Assembly (NCBI GenBank): GCA_037833965.1 | Contig: AP031356.1 | Location: 15,336,501 to 15,400,500 of the forward strand | Length of the DNA: 64,000 nt | Reading direction: 5' to 3' | Source of the DNA: Marchantia polymorpha subsp. ruderalis | Lineage: Eukaryota; Streptophyta; Marchantiopsida; Marchantiales; Marchantiaceae | In this document: positions 61,494 through 64,000 of the stretch, one piece after another | Numbering within the stretch: position 1 is the stretch's first letter | Layout: every line of letters begins with the position of its first letter | Notes under the pieces: generated by a model | What the model saw: only the letters and a program-made list of their open reading frames with translations | What the model was told of the DNA's origin: nothing | Databases searched by the model: none | Made by a program: the position numbers and the translations under genes

Positions 61494-64000
61494 CGAAGTA
61501 GGGTTAGGGAAGGCGCGAAGTCCGCCTACGCACAGGCGAACGCCTGTGCACAGGCACTTCGGCGTCGGCGGGAAATCCGCCTTGGGCCCTAGAAATGCGC
61601 CTTGTGAGGTAGAAAGTGTACGGCGCCTTCCGCGCCAGCGCAGCGCCGCGCACGTCGGAAGAGCCGCCAGAGTAATCCAACAGGTACGGACCGTGCGGAC
61701 GGCACGGGTGGATGCGCCCTTGGACGGACGGAGTTGCGGCGGCGGAAGCGCCGACGGAGAGACAAGGAACGGACAGACTGGACGGAGACGGCTGACCACG
61801 GTCAACGCCTTCCGCGCCAGCGCAGCGCCGCGGACGGAATTCGCCTGCGCACAGGCGAACGCCTGTGCACAGGAGGATGTTCAAGTTCCGCGCCGGCGGA
61901 GAATCCGCCGAAGCCCCTGCCTGCGCACAGGCAGGAGTTGAATTTTTGTCCGACATGCGGACGCACGCGTCAAGGCAGAAGGAGATTGGCCGAAGGGCGG
62001 TACGAACAAATGTACCGCGCAAGGCGGAAAACTCGCCTTCGGCGCTACGCCCCCATGTCCGCAAGGTGACACGCTCGCGGAGTTCAAATCCGTCAATTCG
62101 AGCGTGAGAGTTTAATCGACGACGGCGGAGCGTGAAGCCGCGCGTGAGAGCGAAGACCGTTCCAGCGTACAGCCGGCGCGGCCATCAAGTGAGACGTTCT
62201 TCACGACCAAGAGACGACCATGACCTTCGACCGGGCGGCGGAGAGCGTCCCATTCTTGAATTCGCGATTCCAATCTCTTGTGCGCGCTGCGCGCATCCAT
62301 CTGCTGGCTGCGGACCATTCCCGACGTCGTCACACAGGAGATTTCTTGTTGATTGAGGGAGAAGTGAGTGCGCGTGATTTGGGATTGAGAGCGATTAGAG
62401 TTTGCCGAGAGAGAAATAAACGCGGACAGTGCGGAAGTAGAATGAGCGGGCGAGCGAACCCCAGGAACGCAATGACGAGACCGAGCAGATTGCGGATGGT
62501 GCCACTTCGCCTGCCGCAGAACGGGCTGCGCGCTTTCGAAGAGCGCTTAATAGCAAGAAAGCTCGATTTCTTGCTATGGGGATGGAATTACATCTGCGCG
62601 AATATGGTGCGCGAGTGGCTAGAGCCACAGGGACCACCCTCGCGCGGATTGCGTCCGCATGTGGACCGGTGGACAGTCCAAGATTGGGCGCAGGCGTTGG
62701 GAAGATGTGCTGGCATGCCAGGGCATCTCCTTTTCGACAGCGAGAGCATCAAGGTGACCAAGCAAGAAGAGGCGCAATTTGTGGAGCTGTTCAAGACCGG
62801 GAGGTCTACCAAGAATGGGTACAGGACCCGTGATTACAAAGATCGATTTCGCCGGACTCTGTCCGCGGCGCTGATGCAATTACTGCAGCCGCACCGCGCC
62901 TGCTACATCACATTGTGGCAGGTCTCTTTTGTGGAGTGCGTCATCGAGGGAACTCCAATTCACTGGGCGAGCATCCTGCACAGGGTGATGCGATAGCACG
63001 CGTTTGAGGAGAAGGGGGGAACTCTAAACCATCTTTCTCCTTTCCTCATCAATTTTTATCGACAGCGGAATTGTTTGACAGCGGCAGAGCTTGAACATTT
63101 TCCGCCACTGTCCATCGACCATCCCGGGAAGTATGTGCGGGAGAACGAGGTCGATACTGATGCAGAGGAGTCACCGACTTCTACCCCGTCAAGACGGAGG
63201 GACGAAGGGAGACACACCCCTGCAGCGCGAGTGCCGCGGAAGCGGCGATGGAGGGAAGAGTCCGAAGAGGAGCAGCATCAAGAACCCTCTGCTCCCATTC
63301 GACCGCGGCCGCTGTGCGAGCCATACAGCCGGCCGAAGCAGAAGGCACGCAGACTGGTGTTACCAGCTGACAGTGCAGACACGGCGACAATTGCAACGGA
63401 GATAGGAAGTGCGTCGCCAGAGAGGCGAGAAGAAGCGCGGACGACCGCAGGAGCGACGGGCCACGCTGCAACCTCGTCGGGAGAGAGGCCGCCTACGGGA
63501 CAAGGGCCTCCGGAGTTACCACGTGCGATGCGGACAGATGTTCCGTTTGCGCACAGGCAAACCTCCGCGGACGGACGAGTCTCCGCGGACCGGCGAACAC
63601 AAGTGGACGTGGATCTACGCTTACGCGTGGGAAGGAGCAGTCCGCCTGTGCACAGGTGCTCGCCTGTGCACAGGTCGCCTGTGAACAGGACAGAATCACC
63701 CCCGTTCCAACGCAGGAAGGGGAAGGAGCCGGCGGAAGAACCGCCTACGAGACACCGGCCCTCGGGGCCAGACCCTCCGGCGCACCACGCGCCGCAATTC
63801 GCGCCTTCGGCGCCAGGGCCTTCGAGCCGAGGGGATTCGAGCAGAGAGCGTGCGGAGGCCGCACCATCGGCGGGAAGTCCGCCGATAGATGCGCCTTCGG
63901 CGGTAGGGCCTATAGGCCAAGGAACATCGGGCGTGCGGCCCCCGGCCATGTCGCCTTCGGCGATAGATGTCCGCGGCGCTACGCCTGCGGCGGACAAGGC
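61494..64000 (+). mobile_element. LTR-B piece running off the right edge
   Basis: Starts within U3 (corresponding to about 10230 in the E2 LTR) and continues through most of the low-complexity part of the LTR frame to the window end. It is very similar to S3 and the E2 LTR, so young. The rest lies outside. Confidence 0.8.
62220..64000 (+). pseudogene. LTR-internal ORF, partial at window edge, broken
   Basis: N-terminal extension, conserved domain and part of the low-complexity middle of the LTR-B frame. It looks broken at about one place within the visible part. The coiled-coil half lies beyond the window. Confidence 0.65.

Overview
This window looks like a retrotransposon nest from a land-plant nuclear genome. 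Almost all of it is LTR retrotransposon DNA of Ty3/gypsy type, stacked several layers deep. Only two AT-rich stretches look like host DNA: 22348-25409, which holds a short extensin-like proline-rich reading frame, and 54061-54903, where I recognise no gene. I cannot name the species. The polyproteins resemble the Tat/Athila side of plant Ty3/gypsy (no chromodomain). My impression of a non-flowering land plant (bryophyte, lycophyte or fern) is weak.

Three LTR families are present. LTR-A (about 4.87 kb) and LTR-B (about 5.3-5.4 kb) are related: both begin TGTGGTAM (M = A or C) and end GGTTATTACA. The third belongs to a 10-kb Tat-like element with 1.94-kb LTRs. The most unusual point is that LTR-A and LTR-B each carry a long open reading frame inside the LTR, about 820 codons in LTR-A and 1,035-1,050 in LTR-B, on the same strand as gag-pol. 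The LTR assignment is well supported. A primer-binding site follows the 3' end of LTR-A, a polypurine tract precedes LTR-B, and three LTR-B copies stand alone between perfect 5-bp target-site duplications. A TATA box lies about 35-150 bp downstream of each frame, so the frame sits in U3, as sag does in the MMTV LTR.

Left part (1-22347): a minus-strand LTR-A element (gag 15119-16604, 5' LTR 16688-21559) sits beside an older LTR-A fragment (21560-22347). A plus-strand LTR-B element lies in its gag (pol 6299-9671, polypurine tract, 3' LTR 9709-15118). That element's pol is in turn entered by a second minus-strand LTR-A element (1-6298), which runs off the left edge. Middle part (25415-54055): an outer LTR-B copy flanked by ATAAT has received, in order along the sequence, another LTR-B (merged with its left end), the young whole-looking Tat-like element (29783-39869, duplication ACCTG), and two solo LTR-Bs (39926-45287, CTCCT; 46239-51560, AGCGT). 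Right part (54904-64000): a plus-strand LTR-B is split by a solo LTR-B (55793-61185, CACCT) and then joins a further LTR-B piece that runs off the right edge.

The LTR-B DNA is rich in G+C and in short palindromes (GCCTGTGCACAGGC and variants; CGCCTTCGGCG), including within the LTR reading frame. A module of roughly 110 bp containing an inverted repeat recurs in all three LTR families and is present three times in each Tat-like LTR. No tRNA, rRNA, CRISPR or bacterial feature was seen.
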